From Bacteroidales bacterium (GTDB taxonomy: Bacteria; Bacteroidota; Bacteroidia; Bacteroidales; UBA932): DNA of 55,962 nt. The DNA is taken from assembly GCA_017447815.1 (NCBI GenBank), contig JAFSMS010000086.1, positions 1-55,962 on the forward strand. The letters run 5' to 3'. The translations under genes and the position numbers were made by a program. Positions 33,781 through 41,420 of the stretch are shown here, in pieces. Every line of letters begins with the position of its first letter. Position 1 is the stretch's first letter. Under the pieces are notes generated by a model that saw only the letters and a list, made by a program, of their open reading frames with translations, was not told the origin of the DNA and did no database searches.

Positions 33781-35010
33781 ATGACGCAAGAACAGATTTT
33801 AATCCGCATTTCAGGAAAAGACCAGATAGGGCTCACCGCCTCCATCATGGCCATTCTGTCCCGGTACGACGCCCAGATCCTGGACATCGGCCAGGCCGAT
33901 ATCCACAGCACCCTCTCGCTGGGAATCCTGATCCGCATCGGGGAGGGCGATTCCGGCCAGGTGATGAAGGAACTCCTTTTCAAGGCGACGGAACTGGGCG
34001 TGACCATTGGCTTTGAACCCATATCGGACGAAGACTACGAGGCATGGGCCGGACGGCAGGGAAAGAACCGCTATATCCTCACGGTCATCGGCCGCAGCCT
34101 GAGCGCCAAGCAAATCGCGATGGCGGCGCAGGTGGTCGCCAGCCACGGCCTCAATATCGATGCCATCAAGCGTCTGACCGGCCGCATGAGCATTATGCAT
34201 CCGGAGCGAAATGTGCGTGCCTGCGTGGAATTCTCCATCCGGGGTACGCTGGAAGACAAGGTGGCCCTGCAGAAGGAACTGATGTCGATGAGCCGTTCCA
34301 GCGGGATGGACTTCTCTTTCCAGAAGGACGATATGTACCGCAGGATGCGCCGCCTGATCTGTTTCGATATGGACTCGACGCTCATCCAGACGGAATGCAT
34401 CGACGAACTGGCCCGCCGGCACGGCGTTTATGACCAGGTGGCCGCCATTACCGAGCGTGCCATGCGGGGAGAAATCGACTTCAAGGAGAGTTTCACCGAG
34501 AGGGTCGCCCTGTTGAAGGGACTCGACATTTCCGTGATGCAGGACATCGCCGACCACCTGCCCATTACGGAAGGGACGGACCGGCTGATGTCCGTGCTCA
34601 AGACCTGCGGCTACAAAATCGCCATCCTGAGCGGCGGATTCACCTATTTCGGGGAGCATCTGCAGAAAAAATACGGCATCGATTATGTGTATGCCAATGA
34701 ACTGGAAGTGGGGGAGGACGGCAAACTCACGGGGCGCTATGTGGGAGAAATCGTCGATGGCCGTCGCAAGGCCGACCTGTTGCGTCTGATCGCCATGACG
34801 GAAAAGGTGAACATCGCCCAGACCATCGCCGTGGGAGACGGCGCCAACGACCTTCCCATGCTGCTGGAAGCCGGCCTGGGCATCGCTTTCCACGCCAAGC
34901 CCCGTGTCAAGGAGGAAGCCCGACAGAGCCTGAGCACCATCGGCCTGGACGGGGTGCTGTATTTCCTCGGATTCAAAGATTCCCATCTGGGAGAACAAGG
35001 CAGGTTATGA
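33781..35010 (+). CDS. serB: Phosphoserine phosphatase with N-terminal ACT domains
   Basis: Final enzyme of serine synthesis, 409 aa. Residues 1-180 form a tandem ACT-like region (ILIRISGKDQIGLTASIM opens the first; YILTVIGRSLSAKQ the second), which probably senses serine or another amino acid. The HAD domain has CFDMDSTLI with Asp 196 and 198, ILSGGFTYF, and VGDGANDLPML. ATG 33781 is preferred over an upstream TTG at 33772 that lies inside the -7 element. The stop overlaps the next gene by 4 nt (ATGA). Confidence 0.93.
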   Translation: MTQEQILIRISGKDQIGLTASIMAILSRYDAQILDIGQADIHSTLSLGILIRIGEGDSGQVMKELLFKATELGVTIGFEPISDEDYEAWAGRQGKNRYILTVIGRSLSAKQIAMAAQVVASHGLNIDAIKRLTGRMSIMHPERNVRACVEFSIRGTLEDKVALQKELMSMSRSSGMDFSFQKDDMYRRMRRLICFDMDSTLIQTECIDELARRHGVYDQVAAITERAMRGEIDFKESFTERVALLKGLDISVMQDIADHLPITEGTDRLMSVLKTCGYKIAILSGGFTYFGEHLQKKYGIDYVYANELEVGEDGKLTGRYVGEIVDGRRKADLLRLIAMTEKVNIAQTIAVGDGANDLPMLLEAGLGIAFHAKPRVKEEARQSLSTIGLDGVLYFLGFKDSHLGEQGRL

Positions 35011-37574
35011 AAAAAAGATCGCTGATCATCATATCGTTACTGGTCCTGCTGGCCCTTCCGGCCGCGGCCGTGCTCAAGGAGGAGAGCCTGAAAGAGACGC
35101 TTCGCGTCCTGAAGACGGAATTGCTCAAGACCGTTGTCGGCCTGGAGCGCACCGCCTCTTCCCAGAAGCGCCTGGAGGAACAGCATCAGAAACTGCTGAA
35201 CCTCATCGAACGGAGCAACGAGCTCTCCGTCATCATGTACTCCCAGCAGCAGGGGAACACCTTCGAACTCACGTATGCGCTCAACAGCGCTACCAAGCAG
35301 TACGAGGAGTTCCAGACCCAGAAACTTCCTTACGAGGAAATCATCAATTCCGTCCAACTGGAATACAACCGTTACCGGCGGCTTTCCCAGGCCCTGGGCA
35401 AAATCCCTCCCGTGAAAGAAGACTTGGAACTGCCGGTCATCACCATCACGGACTCCTCCGGTGTGGTGCTGGATTCCATCCTGCTGTCACTGCCTTCCTT
35501 TGCCGTGGGGGATACCACCCTGATCATGGACCAGGAGACCGCCATCCTGCGGGACACCTGTCTGATCATGTCGGACCGGATTGTCTCCTTCTATTCCGAC
35601 CTCATCCAGAATATCAACGACGACAACAGTTCCTACGAGGAGACCGATGCCCTGCTCAAGGAAGCCTATGACTATGCGCAGGACCGTTACCAGATTGTCC
35701 AGAAACAGGTTTTCCTGCAGGGGTCCAGGGATTATTTCCATGTGTTGAAACAGTTCGGCCGCTATTTCACCCGCGCCATGCGGGACCTCGGCGCCAAGTA
35801 CGGAAGGCAGACCTTATCGACGGAAAGTTACTGGAAAGGCCCCATCGTTTGGCTGTTTGCCTTCGTGATGCTCATCATGCTGGTCTTGGCCATCGTCCTG
35901 GCCAACCTGATCACCCGGCTCACCATCCGCTGGGTGCCCTGGTTCCGGACACCGGCTTTCCAGGAGAACAAGGGCATGATCATCACCCTGACGGGAATCG
36001 TACTGTTCACCATCTTCTGTTTCACGGGTTTCAGCAGTTCGGTCGAGAGTTTCGTATCCATGGCAAGCCGTATCATGGCGGAGTTCGCCTTCCTGCTGGG
36101 AACCATTTTCCTGTCCATTTTCATCCGCCTGGACCGGCAGGAGCGCCGCCATGCTGTATCGGTGTACCTTCCGCTGATTATCCTGGCCTTCCTGGTCATC
36201 TTCCTGCGGATCATCTTCATTCCCGACAGCGCCCTGAACCTCATATTCCCTCCTGTCGTCCTGCTTTTCGCCATCTGGCAGATGGTTGTGAATATCCGCC
36301 GGGGAGCATCCCTTCCCAATGCCGACCGCTCCCTGCTGTGGATATCGGCCGCGGTGATGATCATCAGTACGATCGTCAGTTGGTCCGGCCTGGTGATGAT
36401 GGCGCTCCTGCTGCTGATATGGTGGTTCTTCCAGTTGATGCTGTTGCAACTGCTGGTCGCGGTGTCCGTCATGATCACCCGCCATTATAAGAACACCATC
36501 AAGGAAAGAAACCTGACCTACCGCAAAAAGCATCCCTACCTTCCCCTCTCATCCGAGCCCGGTGCCTTCATCGAAGTGACATGGGCTTACGACCTGGCCA
36601 AGAAAATGCTCCTGCCCATCCTGGGGCTCTGGTCGCTTCCCGTGGCCGTGAATCTGGCCTGCCGCGTATTCAACCTGAATAATGTGGCGTCCAAGTTCTT
36701 CATGAATCCGTTCCTTCATGTGGACAAAGTGGTGAACCTCTCCCTCTTCAAGTTGCTGCTGGTGGTGAGCCTTTTCTTTGTCTTCCGCTATCTGGTCTAT
36801 GCCATCAAGGCTTTCTTCAAGGTGTGGAGAACCAAGGCGGTCCTGAACAAGATGAAGGATCCGGCCCTGTTCAAGGAGAGCGACATCAACTTCAACCTGG
36901 CCAACAATATCATCTCCCTGGCAGGCTGGGGGATTTACGTCATCGCCGCCTTGGTGATGCTGGAGATTCCCACATCGGCCCTTACCATCGTGGCGACCGG
37001 TTTCACGACAGGTGTCGGTTTCGCCATGAAGGATGTCCTGAACAACTTCTTCTATGGCGTGCAACTCATGGGCGGCCGCGTCCGGGTGGGGGATACCATC
37101 GAATGCGACGGCATCCGCGGCAAAGTGGAAAGCCTCAGTTACCAGAGTACCCAGGTGGCTTCCGAGGACGGTTCCATCATTGCTTTCACCAATACGGCCT
37201 TGTTCAACAAGAACTTCAAGAACCTTACCCGAAATCATCAGTATGAGATGATTAACTTTACGGTGGGCGTGAAATACGGAACCGATGTAGAAAAGGCCCG
37301 CCAGGTGATCCGGGAGGCGCTGGAACCGCTCCTGGTGAAAGACAAGTACGGACGCGACCTGGTGGACATGAAGCGGGGAATCGCCATCCGGCTCCGCAAT
37401 TTCGGGGACAGTTCCATCGATATCCAGGTGCTGCTTTTTGCGGCGGTGGAGGTGCATTATTCCTTTGCCGCCAGCGCCAAGGAGGCCATCTACAATGCCT
37501 TCAACGCCAACGGCATCGAGATTCCTTTCCCGCAGCGGGATGTCTATATCAAGGAAGCGCCTAAGGCTGAATAG
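35007..37574 (+). CDS. Large MscS-family mechanosensitive channel
   Basis: Protein of 855 aa, comparable in plan to MscK/YnaI-type extended channels. A signal peptide (ends near PAAAV) leads into a periplasmic, partly coiled-coil region (about 23-270) and then many hydrophobic helices (about 280-670). The C-terminal MscS core has the pore-lining helix TSALTIVATGFTTGVGFAMK, followed by the beta domain (GDTIECDGIRGKVESLSYQS). It would open on membrane tension in hypo-osmotic shock. It overlaps serB by 4 nt at the start, and its 3' end overlaps the convergent mutY by 14 nt. Confidence 0.92.
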   Translation: MKKRSLIIISLLVLLALPAAAVLKEESLKETLRVLKTELLKTVVGLERTASSQKRLEEQHQKLLNLIERSNELSVIMYSQQQGNTFELTYALNSATKQYEEFQTQKLPYEEIINSVQLEYNRYRRLSQALGKIPPVKEDLELPVITITDSSGVVLDSILLSLPSFAVGDTTLIMDQETAILRDTCLIMSDRIVSFYSDLIQNINDDNSSYEETDALLKEAYDYAQDRYQIVQKQVFLQGSRDYFHVLKQFGRYFTRAMRDLGAKYGRQTLSTESYWKGPIVWLFAFVMLIMLVLAIVLANLITRLTIRWVPWFRTPAFQENKGMIITLTGIVLFTIFCFTGFSSSVESFVSMASRIMAEFAFLLGTIFLSIFIRLDRQERRHAVSVYLPLIILAFLVIFLRIIFIPDSALNLIFPPVVLLFAIWQMVVNIRRGASLPNADRSLLWISAAVMIISTIVSWSGLVMMALLLLIWWFFQLMLLQLLVAVSVMITRHYKNTIKERNLTYRKKHPYLPLSSEPGAFIEVTWAYDLAKKMLLPILGLWSLPVAVNLACRVFNLNNVASKFFMNPFLHVDKVVNLSLFKLLLVVSLFFVFRYLVYAIKAFFKVWRTKAVLNKMKDPALFKESDINFNLANNIISLAGWGIYVIAALVMLEIPTSALTIVATGFTTGVGFAMKDVLNNFFYGVQLMGGRVRVGDTIECDGIRGKVESLSYQSTQVASEDGSIIAFTNTALFNKNFKNLTRNHQYEMINFTVGVKYGTDVEKARQVIREALEPLLVKDKYGRDLVDMKRGIAIRLRNFGDSSIDIQVLLFAAVEVHYSFAASAKEAIYNAFNANGIEIPFPQRDVYIKEAPKAE

Positions 37575-38553
37575 TTTCCAGCAGCAGTTCAAACAGGCGG
37601 GGCTTGGCGTACTTGTCAAGTTCCGCTTCTTTTATCCACTTGTAGCCTTCGGGCAGTTCCGGACGTGAAGAGGGCTGCCAGAGGTAGAAATCGGCCAGGA
37701 GGGTGCGGTGGGTGAGTTGGTGCTTCACGCCGGCTTTCAGCAGGACGGGAGATGCTTCGCGGACGAATGCCGGGTCCGGGACCAGCGGTTCATAGAGGCC
37801 TTGCCAGATGTCTCCGGGCCCGCGGCGGCGGATGGCCGTCTCTCCGTCAAATCGGACATAGACGTAGTTCAGCCGCTGTTCCCGGGGCTTGGCGGCCGAC
37901 TTTTTCAATGGCAGAAGATGGGTGCGGCCGGTCCGGAAGGCATCGCAGGTCGCCTGCAGGGGGCAGGTGATGCAGTCAGGATTCTGCGGCGTACACTGGA
38001 GGGCTCCGAAGTCCATCATGCCCTGGTTGAAGGCCGACGCTTCTTTTTCCGGCAGCAGTTTGCCTGCCAGGAGGGTGAATTCCTTTTTGGCCTCCGTGGT
38101 GCCCACCGGAGTGGAGATGCCGAAATGGCGGGCCAGCACACGGTACACATTGCCGTCCACGACGGCGGCGGGGATGCCGAAGCAGATGGAGCCGATGGCT
38201 GCCGCCGTATAGTCACCGATGCCTTTGAGGGAGCGGATGCCCTCCAGGGTGTCCGGAAAGGCGCCCAGGGCGACAATCTGCCGGGCGGCGGCGTGAAGGT
38301 TCCTGGCGCGGGAGTAGTAGCCGAGGCCCTCCCAGAGGCGGAGGACTTCGTCTTCGGTGGCATCGGCCAGGTCCCGGACGGTAGGGAAGCGCTCCATGAA
38401 ACGGTGCCAGTAGGCGGTCCCCTGTGCAATCCGGGTCTGCTGCAGGATGATTTCGCTGAGCCAGACGGCGTAGGGGTCGGTGTTGCGGCGCCAGGGGAGA
38501 TCCCGGGCGTTTTCTGCGTACCAGTCCAAAATCCTTCGTGAAAAGTCGTTCAT
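37561..38553 (-). CDS. mutY: A/G-specific adenine glycosylase MutY
   Basis: DNA-repair glycosylase of 330 aa that removes adenine opposite 8-oxoguanine. SEIILQQT holds the catalytic Glu (about 34), the helix-hairpin-helix is LKGIGDYTAAAIGS, and VDGNVYRVL has the catalytic Asp (about 133). The [4Fe-4S] cluster cysteines are at about 187, 194, 197 and 203 (C-x6-C-x2-C-x5-C). The C-terminal MutT-like domain runs from about 220 to the end. A TAATTTTG element ends five bases before ATG 38553, suggesting a leaderless mRNA. Confidence 0.95.
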   Translation of the reverse strand: MNDFSRRILDWYAENARDLPWRRNTDPYAVWLSEIILQQTRIAQGTAYWHRFMERFPTVRDLADATEDEVLRLWEGLGYYSRARNLHAAARQIVALGAFPDTLEGIRSLKGIGDYTAAAIGSICFGIPAAVVDGNVYRVLARHFGISTPVGTTEAKKEFTLLAGKLLPEKEASAFNQGMMDFGALQCTPQNPDCITCPLQATCDAFRTGRTHLLPLKKSAAKPREQRLNYVYVRFDGETAIRRRGPGDIWQGLYEPLVPDPAFVREASPVLLKAGVKHQLTHRTLLADFYLWQPSSRPELPEGYKWIKEAELDKYAKPRLFELLLETIQP

Positions 38554-38558
38554 CGGCA

Positions 38559-38566
38559 CAAAATTA
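38559..38566 (-). promoter_or_regulatory. -7 element of mutY (likely leaderless)
   Basis: Minus-strand TAATTTTG is separated from ATG 38553 by five bases. It shares a 38-bp intergenic region with the divergent -7 element at 38580. Confidence 0.6.
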
Positions 38567-38579
38567 CTTATTTTTTGCG

Positions 38580-38587
38580 TATTTTTG
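38580..38587 (+). promoter_or_regulatory. -7 element of the ThrE-like gene (likely leaderless)
   Basis: TATTTTTG is separated from ATG 38592 by only four bases (CGCC). No clear TTTG is found 20 nt upstream. Confidence 0.6.
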
Positions 38588-38591
38588 CGCC

Positions 38592-39872
38592 ATGGAAACG
38601 AGAGAAGATTTCACTCAAGTGCTGGAACTGGCTTCGGAGGCCGGCCATATCCTCCTGGAAAACGGGGCGGAGATTGCCCGTGTCGAGGATATCATGGCCC
38701 GTATCTGCACGCATTACGGAGTGGATTCGAAGAATTTTTTCATTGTCTCCAACGGGATCTTCACTTCCGGAAAAGCCGGGAAGGTGGAGAAATCCGGCGG
38801 GCAGGCATCCACCTATGCCAATATCGATTTCATCCCCATCCGGGGCTCCCAACTCAATAAGGTGACCGCCGTGAACCGGCTCAGTTACGAGATTTCTCAA
38901 GGGAAATATACGGTCCGGGAGGCCCGCGAGCGGCTGGAAACCATCAGGCATCTGCCCAAAAAGCCCGATTGGCTGCAAATCCTGGCTTCCGGAATCGCCT
39001 CCGGCGGTTTCGCCATCATCTTCGGCGGTGCCTGGGCCGATTGCCTGGCCGCCACCCTGGCGGGCCTGCTGCTGTATGTGTTCATCCTCTATGTGAGCAA
39101 CCGCTATCTGTCCAAGATTGTTGGCGCCATGTGCAATGCGCTGGTGGTGATGCTCCTCAGTATCACTTTCTGGCGTCTGGGGCTGGGGGAGAGTCTGAGC
39201 AACATTATCGTGGGCGCCATCATGCCGCTGGTCCCCGGCGTCGCCTTCACCAACGGGGTCAGGGATCTGGCCAACTCGGACCATCTGGCGGGCCTGACAC
39301 GCCTTACGGATGCCCTGCTGGGCTTTTTCTGCATTGCGCTGGGCGTGTCGGTGGCCTTCATGCTGGACGGGTGGCTGTTCGGCGGGCTTATCGATCTGCC
39401 GGGCGTGACGCTGAGTCCGGAGACCTCCGGCTTCTTCTGGCAGGCCTTGGGGGCCTTTGCCGGAACCTGGGGCTTCGCCGTGCTCTATACCGTGGACAAG
39501 GAGCAGTACCTGGTTTCCGGCCTGGTGGGTGTCATGGGCTGGATGGTATATCTTGTGGCGCTGCGTTTCGGCCAGTTTTCGGCTCCCGTCTCAACGCTGT
39601 TCGCCGCCGTGATGGTGTGCCTGCTCTCCCGTTTTTCCGCCGTTCCCACACGCTGTCCCGCCCAGATTTTCATCATCTGCGGCATTTTCCCGCTGGTGCC
39701 CGGAGCCGGTCTGTTCTGGTTTTCGTATTATCTCACGGCCGGGGAACTGGACCTTTCGTCCCATTACGGATTCGTGGCGGTGAAAGTGGCCATCGCCATC
39801 GTGCTGGGCATCATCCTGGCCATGGAACTGCCCCAGCGGTGGTTCTCCGGGCGAAGGAAAGCCGCCCATTGA
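38592..39872 (+). CDS. Threonine/serine exporter family protein (ThrE-like)
   Basis: Membrane protein of 426 aa joining the two ThrE-family halves. The N-terminal cytoplasmic part (LENGAEIARVEDIMARIC, FFIVSNGIF) belongs to the DUF1212/ThrE domain, followed by about ten hydrophobic helices; the second half from about residue 280 corresponds to the DUF3815 part. It is expected to export threonine and serine. The frame is open upstream to 38538, but METREDFTQ is the conserved start and lies right behind a -7 element. It ends 7 nt before the convergent maf gene. Confidence 0.87.
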   Translation: METREDFTQVLELASEAGHILLENGAEIARVEDIMARICTHYGVDSKNFFIVSNGIFTSGKAGKVEKSGGQASTYANIDFIPIRGSQLNKVTAVNRLSYEISQGKYTVREARERLETIRHLPKKPDWLQILASGIASGGFAIIFGGAWADCLAATLAGLLLYVFILYVSNRYLSKIVGAMCNALVVMLLSITFWRLGLGESLSNIIVGAIMPLVPGVAFTNGVRDLANSDHLAGLTRLTDALLGFFCIALGVSVAFMLDGWLFGGLIDLPGVTLSPETSGFFWQALGAFAGTWGFAVLYTVDKEQYLVSGLVGVMGWMVYLVALRFGQFSAPVSTLFAAVMVCLLSRFSAVPTRCPAQIFIICGIFPLVPGAGLFWFSYYLTAGELDLSSHYGFVAVKVAIAIVLGIILAMELPQRWFSGRRKAAH

Positions 39873-39879
39873 TATATCC

Positions 39880-40473
39880 TCAGAATGTCCGGAGGGCCTC
39901 ATAGACCCGCTGGACAGGGAAGCCTACCACATTGAAATAAGAGCCCTCGATGCGGGTGATGCCGATATGGCCGATCCACTCCTGGATGGCGTAGGCCCCC
40001 GCTTTGTCAAAGGGCTTGTAGGTGTCGACATAATAGGTGATTTCTTCTTCAGAAAGGGCTTTGAACCACACCCGGGTGGTAACATCGAAGGTTTGTTCAT
40101 GCCGGCAGTCCCGCAGGGTGACGGCGGTGGTGACATGATGTTCCCGGCCGGAGAGGTCGCGGAGCATCCGCAGGGCATCTTCCCGGTCTTTGGGTTTGCC
40201 GAGGATTTCGCCGGGACGGTCTCCTTGTGGCGGCAGGATCACCATGGTGTCGGCCGTGATAAGGATTTCGTTCTCGGCAAGGGGGCGGTGAAAGCCGTGG
40301 GATTTGCCGGTTGACATGAGGCGGGGAACTTGGCCGTACGGGACGTCCGGACCAAAGTTTTCCTCAAAATTATTGCCTGTATCTACTTCAAAATCAATAT
40401 CAAGTCCTTTTAACAATTCCCTTCTTCTGGGGGAGTTGCTGCTCAGGATGATATGCTTTTCTTTGCCATCCAT
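39880..40473 (-). CDS. maf: Maf-like nucleotide pyrophosphatase
   Basis: House-cleaning pyrophosphatase of 197 aa that hydrolyses non-canonical or modified nucleoside triphosphates such as dTTP/UTP derivatives. IILSSNSPRRRELL is the nucleotide-binding signature at 8-21. ITADTMVI carries the catalytic aspartate, and KPKDREDALRML, WFKALSEEEI and GAYAIQEW complete the family pattern. It follows the KdsC-like gene by 3 nt on the minus strand and is very probably co-transcribed with it and the DUF3467 gene. Confidence 0.93.
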   Translation of the reverse strand: MDGKEKHIILSSNSPRRRELLKGLDIDFEVDTGNNFEENFGPDVPYGQVPRLMSTGKSHGFHRPLAENEILITADTMVILPPQGDRPGEILGKPKDREDALRMLRDLSGREHHVTTAVTLRDCRHEQTFDVTTRVWFKALSEEEITYYVDTYKPFDKAGAYAIQEWIGHIGITRIEGSYFNVVGFPVQRVYEALRTF

Positions 40474-40476
40474 TCC

Positions 40477-41001
40477 CTAAAACTTTTGTTTGTACAGCGT
40501 CGGGTCGAAAGTCCAGTTTCCCTGGGTGCGGAGGGCGTTTTCAATGCATTCGCGGAGGCAGCCCTTGCCGCCCGGCCGGCCGGAGACCCAGTCGGCGACG
40601 GCTTTGACTTCCTCCACCGCATCCGAAGGACATACTCCGCAGCCGCAGGCTTTCAGGACGTCAATGTCCGGGACGTCGTCTCCGAAGTACATCACTTCCG
40701 AAGGGTCCAGGCTGTAGCGTGAACAGAACTGGGCGAACTGTTCCCGTTTGTCACGGCAGTGAAGGAAAACATCTTCGGCCTTTACACCGCTGGTAACCAT
40801 GCGTTTACGAATGCTCTCCGAACTGCCGCCGGTGATGACGGCCACGGGGTAGCCGTGCATGACGGCCATCCGGATGGCGAAACCGTCCTTGGCGTCATAG
40901 GTGCGCAGGAGGTCTCCGTCCCCGTTGCAGAAAACGCCGCCGTCGGTGGCGACGCCGTCAATGTCGAAGGCGAACGCTTTGATTTTTGCCAGATCCGTCA
41001 T
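40477..41001 (-). CDS. kdsC: KdsC-like HAD phosphatase (Kdo 8-phosphate phosphatase)
   Basis: Type C0 HAD phosphatase of 174 aa, the usual KdsC length. AFDIDGVATDGGVF has Asp 13 and 15, VITGGSS is motif II, and FGDDVPDIDVL is the acidic motif. It is predicted to make free Kdo for lipopolysaccharide; assignment to Kdo-8-P rather than an acylneuraminate or other sugar phosphate rests on family resemblance. The start MTDLAKIKAF lies 1 nt after the DUF3467 stop. The frame is open upstream but that part is antisense to nothing family-like and is disregarded. Confidence 0.85.
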   Translation of the reverse strand: MTDLAKIKAFAFDIDGVATDGGVFCNGDGDLLRTYDAKDGFAIRMAVMHGYPVAVITGGSSESIRKRMVTSGVKAEDVFLHCRDKREQFAQFCSRYSLDPSEVMYFGDDVPDIDVLKACGCGVCPSDAVEEVKAVADWVSGRPGGKGCLRECIENALRTQGNWTFDPTLYKQKF

Positions 41002-41002
41002 C

Positions 41003-41344
41003 TTACGACTTGCTCCCTCCGCCCAGCGGGCCGAAATCGGCCAGGTTGAACGTGCCGCCCTGCTGGGGGCCCTTGCCGCCGAGGTCGATGACGCCGAACT
41101 GGGCCTCATACTTGGAAATGTTGTCGAACAGGGCGTTCATCAGGCGCTTGGCATGCTCCGGTGTCATGATGATGCGGTTGCCGATCTCGGGTTTCTGAAG
41201 GCCCGGGAGGGTGGTGGCGAAATCGATGATGAACTCGCTGCGGGAGTGCGATATGATGGCCAGATTGGAGTAGGAGCCTTTGGCCACTTCGGGCTTAAGT
41301 TCCAGACTGATCTGATTTTGGGGTTTTGCTTGGTTGTTATCCAT
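41003..41344 (-). CDS. DUF3467 protein
   Basis: Small soluble protein of 113 aa with the DUF3467 pattern: YSNLAIISHSRSEFIIDFA, then a segment NRIIMTPEHAKRLMNALFDN. The glycine-rich C-terminus GGKGPQQGGTFNLADFG is probably flexible. The function is unknown; the family is widespread in Bacteroidota. It heads the minus-strand set with kdsC and maf from a promoter divergent to valS. Confidence 0.88.
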   Translation of the reverse strand: MDNNQAKPQNQISLELKPEVAKGSYSNLAIISHSRSEFIIDFATTLPGLQKPEIGNRIIMTPEHAKRLMNALFDNISKYEAQFGVIDLGGKGPQQGGTFNLADFGPLGGGSKS

Positions 41345-41365
41345 ATTTTATTGTGTTCTTTTCTG

Positions 41366-41373
41366 CAAAATTA
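41366..41373 (-). promoter_or_regulatory. -7 element of the DUF3467-kdsC-maf operon
   Basis: Minus-strand TAATTTTG lies 21 nt before ATG 41344. No good TTTG lies 20 nt upstream. Confidence 0.55.
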
Positions 41374-41385
41374 ACAATTTTTCCG

Positions 41386-41393
41386 TACATTTG
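41386..41393 (+). promoter_or_regulatory. -7 element of valS
   Basis: TACATTTG matches TAnnTTTG and lies 27 nt before ATG 41421. An out-of-frame ATG at 41402 sits in the resulting short leader. Confidence 0.6.
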
Positions 41394-41420
41394 TAAGATT
41401 AATGCTTGAAGTATATTTTT

